64,000 bases of DNA from Garcia nutans (taxonomy: Eukaryota; Streptophyta; Magnoliopsida; Malpighiales; Euphorbiaceae). The translations under genes and the position numbers were made by a program. The DNA lies in assembly GCA_947685225.1 (NCBI GenBank), contig CANTUV010000026.1:56009501-56073500 (forward strand), read 5' to 3'. Shown here piece after piece: positions 35,293 through 47,913 of this stretch. Each line of letters begins with the position of its first letter. Positions within the stretch are counted from its first letter, which is position 1. The notes under the pieces were generated by a model that was not told the DNA's origin, did no database searches, and saw only the letters and a list, made by a program, of their open reading frames with translations.

Positions 35293-38200
35293 ATGGAAGC
35301 TGCAGCTCTTCGTGTAGTTGGTCCTATAATTGATCAGATTGTTCAAATTACTACTTCACTGATCAAAGAAAAAGCTCTTTCGATCTTGGGTGTCAAGGAT
35401 GACGTAGAGAAGCTTGCAAGCAATCTAACTGCTATCCAAGCCACACTACGTGATGCAGAGGAGAGGCAATTCTACGAGGATCATTTAAGAGACTGACTAA
35501 GAAAGCTTAAAGATGTAGCTGATGATGCAGAGGACGTATTGGATACTTTTGCAACAGAGATCTTTCTTTGGAAGAGGAAGCATGAGACACAAAAAATTCC
35601 AACTCCCATCAGTTCAAGGAAGATTTCTATTCAATCTGATGTTGCACATATGATTAAGAAAAATTCAGCATGACTAGATATAATTGCTGAAGGAAAACAA
35701 CAATTCCATCTGAACGTCAATGTCAATGGTGGGAGGTCACAATCTCATGATCTTCAACCGACAGATTATTTTGTGGACACAACGGATGTTTTTGGTAGGG
35801 GGGACGACAAACAAAAAATAATTGATCTGTTGCAATTAGATAATTCTGCTGAAGAAGGCAACCTCTCTGTGATTCCCATCATTGGGATGGGAGGCCTTGG
35901 CAAAACTACTCTTGCTCAATTCGTCTACAATGACGAGAAGGTAAAGCAGTGTTTTGAATTATCTCGGGTGTGGGTCTTTGTCTCTGTTGACTTCAACTTG
36001 ACAAGGATCCTTAAGGGGATAATGGAGTCTTACTCCAAGATGAGTCTTCCTGCTGACTTATCAGCAAGCCTGGTTGAATCACGTTTTCAAGATTTCTTGC
36101 CTGGGAAAGTTTTTTACTTGTTCTAGATGATGTCTGGAATGACAATTACAATGATTGGGAGCCACTTTTAAAACTCTTGAAATTGGAGGAGAAGGGAAGC
36201 AAAGTTTTAGTTACCAGTCGAAGCCAAAAGGTTGCGGATGTTCTTGGTACTGAACCTCCCCACCTTTTAGGGTGTTTGCCTGAAAATGAATGCTGGTCAC
36301 TGTTTGAAAGAATTGCATTCAAGAAGAGCAATCTACCAGATTCTTTGCAAAAAGATTTGGAAGTCACTGGTAAGGAAATTGTTGCCAAGTGTGAAGGTTT
36401 GCCTTTGGCAGTAAAGGCAATGGGGGGTTTGTTGCGTGGCAACACTGATCGATCCCAATGGAAAAGAATTTTAAGAAGCAATATCTGGGAACTAAAAGAC
36501 CAAAATGTTCTGCCAGCTCTAAAATTGAGTTATAATCACTTGCCATCTCATTTAAAGCAATGCTTTGTCTTTTGTTCCATATTTCCTAAGGCTTACGCTT
36601 TTGATAAAAAAGACTTGGTCAAACTCTGGATGGCCCATTCCCTTATTGAACCCAAAGAACAAGAGAGCATGGAGGAGATCGGTGCTGAATATTTTGATTT
36701 CTTGCTTATGAGGTCTTTCTTCCAACAGTTGAACATCGACAAAAAGGTGTGATATAGAATGCATGATCTTAACCATGACTTAGAACAGTCAATTTCAGGC
36801 CCTCAATTTTACCAAGTCAAGGACAACAAATCATTCATTCAGCCGATAAATTGTCAAAACTGGCGTCATGTATCCTTGCTTTGTCAAAATGTTGAAGAGC
36901 CTACAATGAATATAGCTGATTATTCCAAGAAGTTACGCACACTTCTACTGCCTCGTGAGCACTCAACAAATTTTGGCCAGGCCCTTGATAAGTTGTTTCA
37001 GTCATTGAGATACATTCGAGTCTTGGATCTGAGTTCAAGTACGCTTCCTGAATTGCCAAGTTCCATTGAAGAGTTCAAGCTGTTATGCTACCTTGACCTT
37101 TCTAAGACTGAAATCAAAGAACTTCCCAACTCAATATGCAACTTGTACAATTTACAAACTCAGAAACTCTTGGGGTGCTTTTGGCTTTCTGAACTCCCCA
37201 AGGATCTTGGTAATTTGGTAAATCTTTGTCATCTTGTGCTGGATGATATGTTCTGGTTCAAATGCACTACTTTGCCTGCAAGTATTGGAAACTTAAAAAG
37301 GCTACGCAATCTGCACAAATTTATGGTCGGCTGGAAGACTGGATATCAAATCAGAGAATTGAAAGATATGGTCTGTCTTACAGGACAATTGCATCTTTTA
37401 AATCTTGAAAATGCAGCGTATGCAGCAGAAGCTAAACTCGATGAGAAAGAGGGGCTTAAGAAGGTAGTTTTTGAGTGGACTAGCAGAGATATCAATTTGG
37501 AAGATGAAGCAGCAGAGGAGATGGTGCTTAGAGATCTTCTACCTCACTCAGATCTCAAGGAGCTTGTAATTTTTAACTACGGGGGAGCTAGATTTCCATA
37601 TTGGATATCAGTTGGGCAGTTCCAAAATCTGGTCTCCATTTCCTTGTTTAATTGCACAAAATGCAAAATCCTTTCTCTTGGTCAGCTGCCCAACCTCAGG
37701 AATTTTTGTATTAAAGAGATGCAGGAGTTAGATATACTACAATGCTTGTACCTGCGCGTGCTAAAGATCAGTAACTGCAACAGACTAAGTGAGTTGACTC
37801 AGTTCATGCCTAAACTGGGGGTTTTGAAGATTAAAAAATGTGCTTCATTGAAGGCTCTACCGGTAACCCCATTTCTGCAGTTTCTGATACTCATTGACTA
37901 TCTTGCTCTGGAGGATTGGCAAGAAAAAATAATGCAAAGAATCGTGATAAATGATCAAGGTGAGCACGTAAGCAAAGTCCATCCTTCTTTAATTCAACTT
38001 TTGGAGATGAAAGTAACTGCCCCAAGCTGCAAGCACTCCCACGATTCTTTTCTCCACAGAAACTGGAGATAAGTGGGTGTGAACTATTGACTGTCCTTCC
38101 AACCCCAGAGTTTGCACAGTGTCTTCAGCATTTAGCATTAGACAAAAGCAACGATGGAACATTGCTGAGGGCAATACCTCAAACAAACTCTCTGTACTCC

Positions 38201-38663
38201 CTAATCATTTCTAACATTGCAAATGTAGTCTCTTTACCAAAGCTGCCTAATCTTCCTGGGCTCAAGGGTTTGTACATCCTTAATTGTGAAGACCTTGATT
38301 CATTATCTGAAGATGAAGAATCATTTCAAAACGTAGCATCTCTCAGCTTGTTGTCAATTCGAGGCTGTAAAAAGCTTGTGACATTGCCAAATGAAGGGTT
38401 TCCTACTCTCCTGAAGTGTTTGAGTGTTGGCTCATGCAGCAGTTTGCAGTCTCTAGGGCCTCACTTTGCTTCAAGACCTTTACATCGAGGACTGTCCCCT
38501 TCTCCAGTCTTTACCCGAGGATGGCCTTCCCATGTCTCTCCAACATTTGCACATTCAAAAATGTCAGCAACTGGCAGAGCGATGTAAAAAGGAAGTGGGA
38601 CCAGAATGGCCAAAGATCAAGGACATCCATGATTTGAAATTGATTTTGTGCAAGTATCCTTAA
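35293..38663 (+). pseudogene. CC-NBS-LRR (RGA-like) pseudogene
   Basis: The sequence is parallel along its length to the intact NLR at 44491-47913. It starts with an Rx-type N-terminal domain and then AEDVLDTF. The NB-ARC follows with a normal P-loop GMGGLGKTTLA, LDDVW, LVTSR, CEGLPLAVKAMG, CFVFCSIFPKAYAFDKK and RMHDL. Leucine-rich repeats follow. Lesions seen are a TGA at 35494-35496, a TGA at 35671-35673, a frameshift shortly before LDDVW (about 36105-36126), a TGA at 36750-36752 just before the MHD motif, a frameshift between about 38020 and 38087, and another near 38455. The spread of damage means no NLR can be made, although a short CC fragment could be. Confidence 0.93.
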
Positions 38664-40514
38664 CCTTGCCGAAGAAGAAACCTTGGTATCATAGTTTCAT
38701 CTGTGGGAAAGGTTAGTATGCCAATAGACTAAACTGCTACTTTATTTTTTTTCCACATTTTATTTTCTTTTTGTCATTCATTGCTTTGGATTCTGGTGTG
38801 TTCCAAAAAGAAAATCTCAAAGCAGGCATAGAAGAATTCTGTTAAAACCGAATGTGTATATTTTGAAGCTTAAGCAGTGCAGTTTCTCACATAACTCTGT
38901 TCCTTTAACCTCATACTTATGCTGTTAGTGGGAGAGAGAGTGGAATAAGTACTTGTATCAATCCATTATTGCAGCAATAGAAACTAAAGCTCAATAGCTC
39001 TTGCAGGGTTAAGTATGCAGATAGAGATGGAGCTGGGGGAATCTTCTACTCCACCAGAAAATAGTGAGTGCCTAACAACTTCGTTCCTATTTACTTCTAT
39101 TTTTTCCCACATGTAGAAGGTTGAATGCATATTTGAAGGTAGTGCAGTTTGTAGAAGTGTGGAGTAATGTGAAAGAATAGGACTGCAAGCTAAATAATGT
39201 GGAAATCCAAAGTCTTTTATATCTTTTTTTTGTATTATTGACAGGGATGTGGTGATTCAATTTACTGTTCAAATCAATTTAAGATATTAACATGAAATGA
39301 TATTGATTAACAAGGTTACAGATCACCAAATAGTAACAAATGGAAATTTGCCCTACATCAAGAATTCTAGGAGAGGTTTACAACCTCTATAAGCAATATT
39401 TCAGCCTATCGTCACGTGATCTGCTAATCACTGAAATAGTAGACGAAACATGAGAAATAACCATTTTTGATGACTCATCCAATTATTAACATTATTTTTC
39501 TTTGGAATTTATATTTTATTGATTTATTTTTTGCTATTGTTAGTCGAGTATTTTGCAGCTATAAAAATTCATGGTAGTATGTCAATTTGATTTGGAATGA
39601 TTCAGTCTGATACTGCTACACTTTTGCTGTTTCTATTTCCGTTGCTATTTCTGATTTTGTGACTCCATTTGCCAATTAATTAAAAGTGCTATCTTATACA
39701 TACAAATAATTTAACTAATGGAGCAAAAAATGAAGTATAGCTAAAAGTGCTTAAATCTGATTTGCAGGCCACTGAACTGGAATCGAGAAGGGTCTTATGC
39801 AGAAGCTTTGTGCAATACTAGAAGTGATCAAGCAGCTTACAGTAACAGGAAACGGAAGTTTCAGCTTGGAAGTTAAAATTAAAATCCCTCACACAGATAT
39901 GTTTATAATAAGGTTACTCAAGAGATTGTCACTTTTTGTTCTCTTTATATCATTCAAGTAGTGTATAATGTGGTTGCCTGGAGATTGTTGCCTTCTTATA
40001 TATCTTCTGTTTGAGTTAATTTTGGGGCTTGTTTGTATTTGTAATTTACTTGCTTGTAATTCTTAGCTAATGAAGAGGACATCGCAGTTCCATTTGTTGT
40101 GTTCCCTACTTATTTTCTAACCATTGTTATTTTGTTTTTTCCCTTGTTTGAAACTGTTGTTTCAGAAGGGACTTCGCAGAATTTTGATCTTTGCAGAACA
40201 ACAAAAAATTGCAATACTAGAAACTAGAAAGCAGTACTGCTTTCCCATTGCCTTGCTAACCGGATTGCAATAGACCTAAAATAGCCAACATACTATTTGA
40301 AACAAATGAATTACGTATACTTTTTATTACTCAATTATAATTTTAAATAAAAAAAAGTGAAAGTTTTAAATAATAAATATCATTATAAATAAATAAAAAA
40401 TAATAATATAATCGGTAATAAAATTTTAATTAAGTAAATTTTTTTTACCTCATTTCACCTGCACCAAGTTTTATCTAGGTAATAGGTTTAAAGTATAATT
40501 ATAGATTAGGTAAT
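38664..40514. other. Downstream flank of the NLR pseudogene
   Basis: No open gene was recognised. Moderately complex sequence at 38700-40250 may be former 3' UTR or intron of the NLR. From 40320 it becomes AT-rich toward the retroelement. Confidence 0.45.
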
Positions 40515-43500
40515 GCATTGTAAACACAAGAGGAATATGAGAAAGAAATAAGTAGAAAAATATAAAAAAAATATAAAGATTTTTATTTTTTATAAGTTAT
40601 CTCATATGTATTATTCATTATTGGGTTTATATAGTAGTGTAAGTAAGATAGAGATAAAAACATATAATAACAAGATTATAACTATAAAATAAATAAGAAA
40701 AAATTAATCATAATCTATATCAGATAAAATTAATCAAACTAAATAGTCATTCATATATATTTTTTAATATTTTCTTTAGATGACTACTCTTATAAATATA
40801 TCTCGTTATGATCTTGATAAAAAAAAAACTCAATAGAATAACAACTTAGCGAATAAAAAAAGAGTATAATATTCATAAATAATTTTCTTCAAAAATACAT
40901 TAAACTAAGATATTTTTATGTGAACACATCTCAATATTATGTACATGTCTTTTAGAGATTGTTATCTGCAGTACCTTTGTGAATAAATCTGCTGAATTAT
41001 CACTTAACTAAACTTTGCAAATATAAACGTTTTCTTTCTACATGAGTGTAAAAGAACTTCAGTGATATATATTTAGTCCAGTCACTTTTTATATAGTTTT
41101 TCTTGATTTATGCTACACATTATATTATCATTATATAATATTATTTGTTTGTCACTTTCTATAGATAATTCACAAGCTCTTAAATATGTTTATTTATAGT
41201 TCTCAACCATACATATTTATGACTAATTTCATAAATGACTAATAATTTTGAATGATTTGATGAAGTAACAATGATTATATGCAATTCAGATTTTATTACT
41301 TTTAAAAAAATAAACTCATATCAGATATGTTGCATAGATAGTATAGAATATATTTCACTTTATTCTAATATATCTTCTAGTTGGTGCAGAACTAAACATT
41401 TCAAGCAAATTAACTGTAACAATAATATTTGGTCTTGTATTATTTGTAATATATAAAAGTACACCTATTGTACTCAGATATGATATTTTAAGACCAAGAA
41501 TCTCTTCATTATTTTCTCGTGGGCGAAAATAATTTCTTTTGATATCAAAAGAAAAAAAAATAACTATTGTAATACTTAATGAATAAAATTTATCCATATA
41601 AAATTATTTCAATACTCTTTGATATATAATGTTTGATGAATAAAAATTTCATTTGACAGATACTCAATTTGAAATTTAAGATAAAATTTTATTTTTCTAA
41701 AATATTTTATTTCAAATTCTTTCTCAAAGTAGTGGTAGTAATTAAAATCTCTTTTAGGATCTCCATCATGTTTAAATTATTGACATAAACCGTAACTATA
41801 GCAAATTCAAATTTTATCTTATAGATAAAAATATATGGATAAATAAAATTATTTTTATATCAATTTTCTTCAAGTATCCACAGAAGTGATTATATCATAT
41901 CTGCTTAAATTATTTTAGCTCATATCAAGATCTTTGAAACTCAATATAGTATATTTATCAAGATATTATATGCTTCAGGTATCTTAATGCTTCATGCATC
42001 TTAAATTCTTTAGAAATATATATATATATATCATTATCTAATAAATCATATAAGTAAATTATTACAATATCTATCAAATATATATCGAGCCCTCCAGAGA
42101 CTGTCAAACTAATTCTAAGAATCATTGCATTTAAAATAAAGAAAATGTGTTGTTTTTATAATTTCGTTTGATTTGTTTCTTTTATATACAATATCTCATG
42201 GCTCTGACATCTTATAGTGTCTGGACGACTGGTCCAAATAATATATATTTAATAAATGAATCTAGCTTAACTTGGATTACTTCTTTTTATTTTGGCTAAT
42301 TAATTCAACGTTAAAATTTTTAAATATTTTTAGGCTCAAGCATATTATAATAATAACTACATGTGCAAATATATTATTAATAATAATTTCATACATTTTT
42401 TATATGTTTTTAGATTCTAATGAGATCTCAAAAAATTTTAATACTGAAATTACTTATGGTATTACTTCTCTAAAGATATGTGATTGTTGATATATATTGT
42501 CTTTGACATTTTTTAGAGTGTCATTATGAAATTATAATATTGTAAACAACATATATTTTCTACACTTCTAATGTATGTAAAATTTATTTAATATCATATT
42601 CATAGGATGTTCTATACGGATAATCATTCTTTTAGAAGCATTAACAATTATGTTAAAGTATAAAATTTTTAAAATCTAAACATTTCTGAAACAAATAGTG
42701 TGACTCAACCATTAACAACCAAATTTCTTAAATGTGACCTTCTAGTTCAAATTTATAAAATTTATACATAAAATTCAATATCGCTCTTAGTTTGTTTCAA
42801 CATGATATCCACAGTGACGTATTTTTTAAAACTTAATAGATTTTTTTGGAATCTACTTGATTACAGTAAATTATTCATATATAATTTTGTTCAAATTCAA
42901 AATATAAAGTGGACTTTTTTGTAGTCTTCAACTATATTTACAGAATAATATATTATATCAACATTAATTTATTTAATATTAATTATAACAAATATTTTTT
43001 ATCATGAAAAATTATAAGAATTGTGGCAATATTTATCTTTTTAACACTTTTTATTTTCAAAGTTGATAGAAATTTTTTTTTCTACCACAAGCCTTTTTAT
43101 CAAGATTTTATTCATATAGTCTTAAAAAATATTACATTCACTTCAAGAGATGATGTTAAGCCAGTTGGACAAATTTAATGATTTTTCATCAAAAGTTAAA
43201 AGTTTTATTTAGCCACAGGTAAATAATAGGTTATCATATTTTATAAATTTATGCTCTTAGTATTACTATTGCAGAAACACATTCGAGGTATAAAAAAATT
43301 TAATATTATCTAAAAAAGTTGTAATGAATCCTTAAGTAATCAAAAGAAAAATTATTTTTTTTAAACGATTCTATCAGGATACTTGATTTTCTATTTATAA
43401 TATATCTAAAATTCACAATATCAAAATAAATCTAATTGTTATATATCCATAACAGACAATTTGTTTGAGAAATATCAAAAATAATAAATTTAAATTTTAT

Positions 43501-44160
43501 GATATTTAACATTATAAATATATCAATTTAAATAAAATTATAAATTAGATATATTACATAATTATCAAAAAAATAAGAACTACAAATTATAATAAGAGTT
43601 TAAATATGATAACTTTAAAATTTTTAATGATTATATCAAATCTTAGATAATATTAATTTATTTACCAACTTTATTTCAATATACAAATATCTTAAAATTA
43701 TGAGTTTTTAAACTCTATCTTTATAGTGACTTAAAAAATTTTATAATTACTATATTAAAATAATTAAATAATTATTAAAAAAGTGTATTTGTAATAAATT
43801 CTTGAGAGACATAATAAAAATTATCTTACATACTAGAAAATTAAAATTTTCTGCCTTCATTATTATAAATTGTAGAAATTATTATACTAAAAACATATTG
43901 TAAATATAAATAAATAAAAAGAGAAATATAAAAAAATAGGTATAAAACATAAATTTTTTTATTATTTACAAGTTATGCTATATACACCATTTATAGTTGG
44001 ATTTATATAATAGTACAAATAAAATTGAGATAATAATATATAATAAAAAAATTACAATTATAATCAAATTTATATAACAGTATAAATAGACATTCGAGAA
44101 CACATAATAAAAAAATTATAACTATAATACAGATATAGATAAGATAAATAGTTTGTAACA
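40515..44160 (-). mobile_element. Highly decayed Ty1/copia element between the two NLRs
   Basis: A clear coding relic is at 41597-41355 on the minus strand. It contains YLSTIGVLLYITNNTRPNII and SSAPTRR, matching the copia segment between reverse transcriptase and RNase H. Related segments at about 40515-40700 and 43898-44160 look like its two LTRs; they share runs such as AATATAAAAAAAATA and GGTTTATATA-like stretches in the same order. The interior is full of stops and AT-rich drift, so it is much older than the copia element at the window start. Boundaries are approximate. Confidence 0.65.
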
Positions 44161-44490
44161 TAATGGTAATAACACGGCTACATTTATTATTATTATTATA
44201 ATATTTTTTTTGATCAACGATTGAAAACGAACTTTGCCAATAAACAGCAAAGGCAAAGTAAAAAAAGCCATTATAAATTTTTTTAGATATGAAATATTAA
44301 TTATAGCATCTCTTTATAAATAAATTTTTAATAAATAATTTTTAATTAATAAAAAAATTATTCAATAATTATTTCTCAAAATAACTTCAGTTAGCCTTTC
44401 TTAAAATAAAAAATAAAAAAAAGCCATTGTTACGTTTCTTCTCTCTCAATTAGCTGTTCAAAATCTCAGCAAAATCCAGTTGAAGCCGCC

Positions 44491-47400
44491 ATGGGTGACC
44501 CTGTTTCATCTTTATTAGATCCCATCATTAGAAACCAAATCGACCTCGCAAGCTCTTTGATAAGAGGCGAGTATAATTTGGTCGAAGGAGTCCGACAAGA
44601 AGTTGAAAGACTGTCAAGCTACTTAACCGCCATGGAAGCTGTGCTTAAAACCGCAGAAGAGAATCAACTGGAAGAAACCCGTTTCAGCGATTGGCTGGGA
44701 AAGCTCAAAAACGCAGTCTGGGATGCAGAGGACGTGTTAGATACTTTCAAAACAGATACTTCTCTTTGGAAGAGAAAGCAAGAAGCACGTCTCTTTCAGC
44801 CTCCTTTTAGTCTCAGTAAAACTTTATATGAATACGATATTGCTCATAGGATCAAACGAATTTCATCAAAATTAAAATCTATTTCTGACGAGAGAAGATT
44901 CCATCTTGACATTGAGGTTGATGATGGAAGACCTAGAAATGATATACTCACTGGTTCTTTTGTGGAGGAAGATTATATTTTTGGTAGAGAAGATGATAAG
45001 AAGAGATTAGTTGATTTGTTATTATCAGATGAATCCGGGAAACAAAGGAAGGTTTCCCTTATTCCCATTGTTGGAATGAGGGGTCTTGGCAAAACAACTC
45101 TTGCTCGTTTAGTCTATAATGATAGCAGTATAGAGAAGAATTTTGATTTAAGGATGTGGGTTTGTGTCTCTGCACAGTTCAACCTTACATGGATCTTGAG
45201 AGAGATGATGAACCCTTATTTGGAAATGCCTGTGTCTGTTGATCTATCCTCAAGCCTAGTTAAGTCCCGCTTTCTAGAATTTTTGTCTGGTAAAAGATTT
45301 TTACTTGTTCTTGATGATGTCTGGTTTGTGGACTATAATAAGGATTGGGATCCCCTTCTACGGCTCTTAGGAATGGGGAAGGAAGGTAGTAAAGTTATAG
45401 TTACTACTGAAAACCAAAAGGTAGCAGAGATTGTAGATGCACAATCGTCTCACATGTTAGAACGCTTGCCTGAAAACGAATGTTGGTCATTGTTTAAGGA
45501 AAGTGCATTTAGAAGTGGGAATTTGTCAAGCTCGACGCAGAATGATTTGGAAGATATTGGTAAGGAAATTTTACGCAAGTGTGATGGTCTGCCTTTGGCA
45601 GTAAAGGCTGTGGGGAATCTCTTTAAAGGTAATATTGATGTGAGCAAATGGCGAAAGGTACTGAATAGCAGCATGAAGGAGATAGAGGACTCAAATTCAC
45701 TTAATGTTTTGTCTGCTCTAAAAGTGAGCTATAATCACCTTCCTTCTCACCTAAAGCAGTGTTTTGCATTTTGCTCTATATTTCCCAAGGCTTATGCTTT
45801 TGATAAGGAAGAGCTAGTGAAACTCTGGATGGCACAGTCCTTTATTCAACCCAGGGGGATATATAAGGTGGAGAAGATTGGAATCGAATATTTTGATGAG
45901 TTGTTAGCAAGATCCTTCTTCCAAGTCTCAAACATTCACGGTAAGGTGCAATACAGAATGCATGATCTTATCCATGACTTGGCACAATCAGTTTCAAGCA
46001 CCTATTGTTGTCAAGTCAAGGATACTAAATCGTGCAGCTTCTCTGAAGATTATCGGCATATGTCATTGCTATGCCAAGATGTTGAGCAGTTCTTGAAGAT
46101 TGTTGATAGTTCTATCAAGCTGCGCACGCTCCTTTTACCTGTTGACCGTGTAATAGACTCTGGGGAGGCTCTTGGGAAAATGTTCCGCACATTGAAATAC
46201 ATTCGTGTGCTGGATCTGAGTTCAAGCACACTCCAGAAGTTGCCAAACTCTATTAAAAAGTTGAAACTGTTGCGTTATCTTGACCTCTCAAAAACTGACA
46301 TCAAAATGCTTCCTGACTCGCTATGCAATTTGTACAATCTGCAAACATTGAAAATGCTGGGTTGTCCTGCGTTTTCTGCACTACCCAAGGGCCTCTGGAA
46401 GCTAGTTAACCTGCATTATCTTGAGCTGGATGATATATTCTGGTTCAAATGCGAGGCATTGCCACCAAGGATGGGAAAATTAACCAATCTGCACAATATG
46501 TCAGCATTTCGGGTTGGCTGCAAGGCTGGATATGGAATTGAAGAGTTGAAGGACTTGGCATATCTTACAGGAACATTGCATATTTCAATGCTCGAAAATG
46601 CAAGGAATGCAAAGGAGGCAAAGTTGAATGAGAAGGAAAGCCTCCAGAAATTAGTATTTGAATGGAGCAGCAGAGACATCTATCAACATGATGAAGCTGC
46701 TGGAGAGAGGATCCTTGAGGATTTGCTGCCTCATTCAAACATCAAAGAACTCCAAATTTGTAACTACATAGGCATTGGATTCCCAACTTGGATGAGAGAT
46801 GGACGGGTTCAGAATTTGGTCAATGTTACATTAAATAATTGCACAAAAACAAAGACCCTCACTCTTGGTCAGCTACCCCATCTTGAAGCACTAAACATCA
46901 AAGGGTTGCAAGAGTTGGAGGAGTGGCAAAATGTGCAATGCCTATCCTTGCATAGGCTAAAGATTTATGATTGTCCCAAGCTAATAAAGTTGCCCGATAT
47001 CTTTCATAAGCTAGGAATTCTGAAGATTAAAAGATGCAACTTATTAAAGGTGCTTCCAGTAACTCCATGTCTGGAATCATTGATGGTTGTTGATAATCCT
47101 AGTCTGGAACACTGGAATGAACTAACCATGCCCTTTGAATGTGAAGGGGAAAAATCTTCCCTCTCAAACTTAGCAGAATTGACAATAGTAAACTGCCCTA
47201 AGCTCTCAGCGCTGCCCCGAGATTTCTCTCTGAAAAAGCTGGAGATGAGCACGTTTGAATTGTTGACTACCCCATCAAGAGAGCATATGCAACATCTTCA
47301 GCATTTATCATTAGATACATGTAGTGATGGAACATTACTGGAGTTGGTAACCTATGCCACCAGCTCTCTGTATTTCCTTATCATCTCCAACATTGCAAAT

Positions 47401-47913
47401 CTGGTCTCTCTTCCAAATTGGTCTCATCTTCCTGAGCTCAAGGCTTTGTACATCCACAGTTGCAAGGAACTCGTGTCTTTGTCCCAAGAAGAAGAATCAT
47501 TCCGAAGCTTTACCTCTCTCAAGGTCCTCTCTATCAAAGATTGTCCAAAGCTTGTGACTTTGCCAGATGAAAGGCTACCTCCTTCACTTGAGTACTTGAG
47601 CATTAATTCATGTGCTAGACTAGATTCTCTAGGCCCGACGGGGATGCTGACGAGTCTTACCTCGCTTAGAGACATGTACATCCAGGATTGCCCCCTAATT
47701 CATTCTTTCCCAGAGGATGGTCTTCCTGCATCTCTTCAGCATTTACATGTTCAAAATTGTCCACTTCTAACAGAAAGATGCCAGAAGGATAATGAAGGGG
47801 GTCCAGAATGGTCAAAGATTATGAACATCCCTGACCTGGAAATTGATTCAACCAAAATTTCAACCCTTGATTTAACATCTTGGAGCTGTAATTGTTTTTG
47901 TGGTGGAGGTTAG
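44491..47913 (+). CDS. CC-NBS-LRR (RGA-like) disease-resistance protein
   Basis: A single uninterrupted exon encodes 1,140 residues, the usual length for coiled-coil NLR immune receptors, which act in the cytoplasm or at the plasma membrane. The Rx-type coiled coil (1 to about 150) includes DAEDVLD (78-84), the EDVID equivalent. The NB-ARC runs from about 155 to 500. P-loop GMRGLGKTT is at 195-203, where Arg197 replaces the glycine in the usual GMGGLGKTT; Lys201 is kept. Kinase-2 LLVLDDVW is at 271-278, KVIVTT at 301-306, GLPLA at 366-370, CFAFCSIFPKAYAF at 424-437 and the MHD triad at 490-492. About 20 leucine-rich repeats follow to about 1110. The C-terminus ends CNCFCGGG. The start has the favourable context GCCGCCATGG. 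It is a clear relative of the pseudogene at 35293-38663. Confidence 0.95.
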   Translation: MGDPVSSLLDPIIRNQIDLASSLIRGEYNLVEGVRQEVERLSSYLTAMEAVLKTAEENQLEETRFSDWLGKLKNAVWDAEDVLDTFKTDTSLWKRKQEARLFQPPFSLSKTLYEYDIAHRIKRISSKLKSISDERRFHLDIEVDDGRPRNDILTGSFVEEDYIFGREDDKKRLVDLLLSDESGKQRKVSLIPIVGMRGLGKTTLARLVYNDSSIEKNFDLRMWVCVSAQFNLTWILREMMNPYLEMPVSVDLSSSLVKSRFLEFLSGKRFLLVLDDVWFVDYNKDWDPLLRLLGMGKEGSKVIVTTENQKVAEIVDAQSSHMLERLPENECWSLFKESAFRSGNLSSSTQNDLEDIGKEILRKCDGLPLAVKAVGNLFKGNIDVSKWRKVLNSSMKEIEDSNSLNVLSALKVSYNHLPSHLKQCFAFCSIFPKAYAFDKEELVKLWMAQSFIQPRGIYKVEKIGIEYFDELLARSFFQVSNIHGKVQYRMHDLIHDLAQSVSSTYCCQVKDTKSCSFSEDYRHMSLLCQDVEQFLKIVDSSIKLRTLLLPVDRVIDSGEALGKMFRTLKYIRVLDLSSSTLQKLPNSIKKLKLLRYLDLSKTDIKMLPDSLCNLYNLQTLKMLGCPAFSALPKGLWKLVNLHYLELDDIFWFKCEALPPRMGKLTNLHNMSAFRVGCKAGYGIEELKDLAYLTGTLHISMLENARNAKEAKLNEKESLQKLVFEWSSRDIYQHDEAAGERILEDLLPHSNIKELQICNYIGIGFPTWMRDGRVQNLVNVTLNNCTKTKTLTLGQLPHLEALNIKGLQELEEWQNVQCLSLHRLKIYDCPKLIKLPDIFHKLGILKIKRCNLLKVLPVTPCLESLMVVDNPSLEHWNELTMPFECEGEKSSLSNLAELTIVNCPKLSALPRDFSLKKLEMSTFELLTTPSREHMQHLQHLSLDTCSDGTLLELVTYATSSLYFLIISNIANLVSLPNWSHLPELKALYIHSCKELVSLSQEEESFRSFTSLKVLSIKDCPKLVTLPDERLPPSLEYLSINSCARLDSLGPTGMLTSLTSLRDMYIQDCPLIHSFPEDGLPASLQHLHVQNCPLLTERCQKDNEGGPEWSKIMNIPDLEIDSTKISTLDLTSWSCNCFCGGG

